A stretch of DNA of 64,000 nt from NCBI RefSeq assembly GCF_040812015.1, contig NZ_JBFNXJ010000021.1, forward strand, positions 1 to 64,000. The letters are read 5' to 3'. Made by a program: the position numbers and the translations under genes. The notes below the pieces were generated by a model. The model ran no database searches and was not told where the DNA came from. It saw only the letters and a list, made by a program, of their open reading frames with translations. Positions 63,146 to 64,000 of this stretch are shown here, in pieces; the stretch's first letter is position 1, and every line of letters starts with the position of its first letter. Source of the stretch: Chitinivorax sp. PXF-14 (GTDB lineage: Bacteria; Pseudomonadota; Gammaproteobacteria; Burkholderiales; SCOH01).

Positions 63146-64000
63146 ATGTATCGATACGACCAATACGACCTGACGCTGCTGGAGCAGCGTACCGCGCAGT
63201 TTCGCGACCAGGTGGTGCGCCGCCTGTCCGGCGCGCTGTCGGAGGAGGAATTCCTGCCGCTGCGGCTGCAGAACGGCCTCTACCACCAGCGCCACGCCTA
63301 CATGCTGAGGGTGGCCATTCCGTACGGCACGCTGTCGTCCGCGCAGCTGCGCGTGCTGGCCGAGATCGCCGACCGCTGGGACCGCGGCTACGGCCATTTC
63401 ACCACGCGCCAGAACATCCAGTTCAACTGGATTCGCCTCGAGGACGCACCGGACATCATGGACCGGCTGGCCGAGGCCGAGATGCACGCGATCCAGACCT
63501 CGGGCAATGTCGTGCGCAACATCACCACGGAACATTTTGCCGGGGTGGCGGCCGACGAGGTGCTGGACCCGCGCCCGCTGGCCGAAATTCTGCGCCAGTG
63601 GTCGACGATGAACCCCGAGTTCACCTTCCTGCCGCGTAAATTCAAGATCGCCATCTCCGCCTCGACGACCGACCGCGCCGCCGTCAAGGCACACGATGTC
63701 GGCCTCTACCTGTATCGGGACGAGCGTGGCGAGCCGATGCTCAGGGTGCTGGTCGGCGGCGGCCTCGGGCGCACACCGATGCTCGGCGTGGTGATTCGCG
63801 AGGCCTTGCCCTGGCGGCATCTGACGACCTATGTCGAGGCGGTGCTGCGCGTCTATAACCGCCATGGCCGCCGCGACAACAAATACAAGGCGCGCATCAA
63901 GATACTGGTGCAATCGCTGGGGGCCGAGCCGTTCGCCGCCGAGGTCGAGCGCGAGTGGGCGCTGATCAAGGACAGCCCGGCGACGATCACCCAAGCCGAA
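63146..64000 (+). CDS. Sulfite/nitrite reductase hemoprotein, N-terminal part (runs off window)
   Basis: The open frame from the ATG at 63146 (MYRYDQYD) continues without a stop to the window end, giving 285 residues; an in-frame ATG at 63134 is an alternative. The sequence has the typical N-terminal ferredoxin-like half-domain and substrate-site features of the nitrite/sulfite reductase family. These include FTTRQNIQFNWI, IQTSGNVVRNITTEHFAG and LPRKFKIAISAS. The siroheme and iron-sulfur cysteines would lie beyond the edge. It likely reduces sulfite to sulfide for cysteine synthesis. It is divergent from the MocR-type gene. Confidence 0.88.
   Translation, partial: MYRYDQYDLTLLEQRTAQFRDQVVRRLSGALSEEEFLPLRLQNGLYHQRHAYMLRVAIPYGTLSSAQLRVLAEIADRWDRGYGHFTTRQNIQFNWIRLEDAPDIMDRLAEAEMHAIQTSGNVVRNITTEHFAGVAADEVLDPRPLAEILRQWSTMNPEFTFLPRKFKIAISASTTDRAAVKAHDVGLYLYRDERGEPMLRVLVGGGLGRTPMLGVVIREALPWRHLTTYVEAVLRVYNRHGRRDNKYKARIKILVQSLGAEPFAAEVEREWALIKDSPATITQAE

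Noticed and set aside
63029-63994. Minus-strand open frame of 321 codons at the right edge
   Set aside because: It is antisense to the sulfite/nitrite reductase, whose plus-strand frame is open to the window end and carries family motifs.

Overview
The window is a GC-rich, gene-dense chromosomal segment of a Gram-negative bacterium. Its envelope systems (Pel polysaccharide, LolA-like and outer-membrane barrel genes, TonB-like protein) and its chemotaxis layout suggest a motile, biofilm-forming betaproteobacterium, perhaps Neisseriales. That placement is inferred from gene content only. No tRNA, rRNA, CRISPR array, phage or insertion sequence was seen. One gene without a stop codon, a sulfite/nitrite reductase, runs off the right edge.

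Left arm (1-16.4 kb): an unrecognised, less GC-rich ORF is followed by a complete pelABCDEFG operon on the minus strand (13278 down to 734). This makes and exports the cationic Pel exopolysaccharide. PelD keeps the RxxD c-di-GMP inhibitory site, and PelA keeps both its hydrolase and deacetylase residues. Divergent from pelA are a TonB-like protein, an MFS transporter and a small secreted protein with a His/Asp-rich tail.

Chemotaxis block (17.1-30.9 kb, plus strand): receptor, cheY, cheA, cheW, two large PAS-containing receptors, cheR, cheD, cheB, then an EAL-HDOD protein. Notable features are an 878-bp near-identical signalling module shared by the two large receptors, four EEDGFGLF-type motifs in CheA, a CheZ-like DxxxQ motif in the first receptor, and DWEEF tethers on the two large receptors directly before cheR. 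No cheZ, cheC or cheX lies nearby.

Middle (31-44 kb): a MacB-like ABC exporter (ATPase, permease, adaptor), an isoprenylcysteine-methyltransferase-like membrane protein, and a Cache-PAS-GGDEF diguanylate cyclase. Next is a four-gene operon on the minus strand (ABC ATPase, FtsX-type permease, LolA-like periplasmic protein, outer-membrane barrel) with a divergent AraC-type regulator. It looks like a complete envelope-crossing transfer route of unknown cargo and is the best candidate here for an uncharacterised system. A nested palindromic element with 14-bp terminal inverted repeats follows at 44029-44194.

Right arm (44.3-64 kb): a redox or aldehyde-stress group (cupin, DHA2-type MFS pump, YqhD-like alcohol dehydrogenase, divergent LysR regulator with a clear operator); PaiB-like and B3/4-domain proteins; XRE-cupin and AraC regulators; a DJ-1/PfpI protein; and an SGNH hydrolase. 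A six-gene aromatic meta-cleavage operon (hydrolase, VOC-type extradiol dioxygenase, flavin hydroxylase, hydratase, acylating acetaldehyde dehydrogenase, aldolase) is divergent from a TetR regulator, with two palindromes over its promoter. A MocR-type regulator divergent from the sulfite/nitrite reductase ends the window.

Taken together, Pel synthesis, a GGDEF enzyme, an EAL-HDOD protein and a chemotaxis operon within 38 kb suggest linked control of motility and biofilm. That link is an inference from gene content and proximity.
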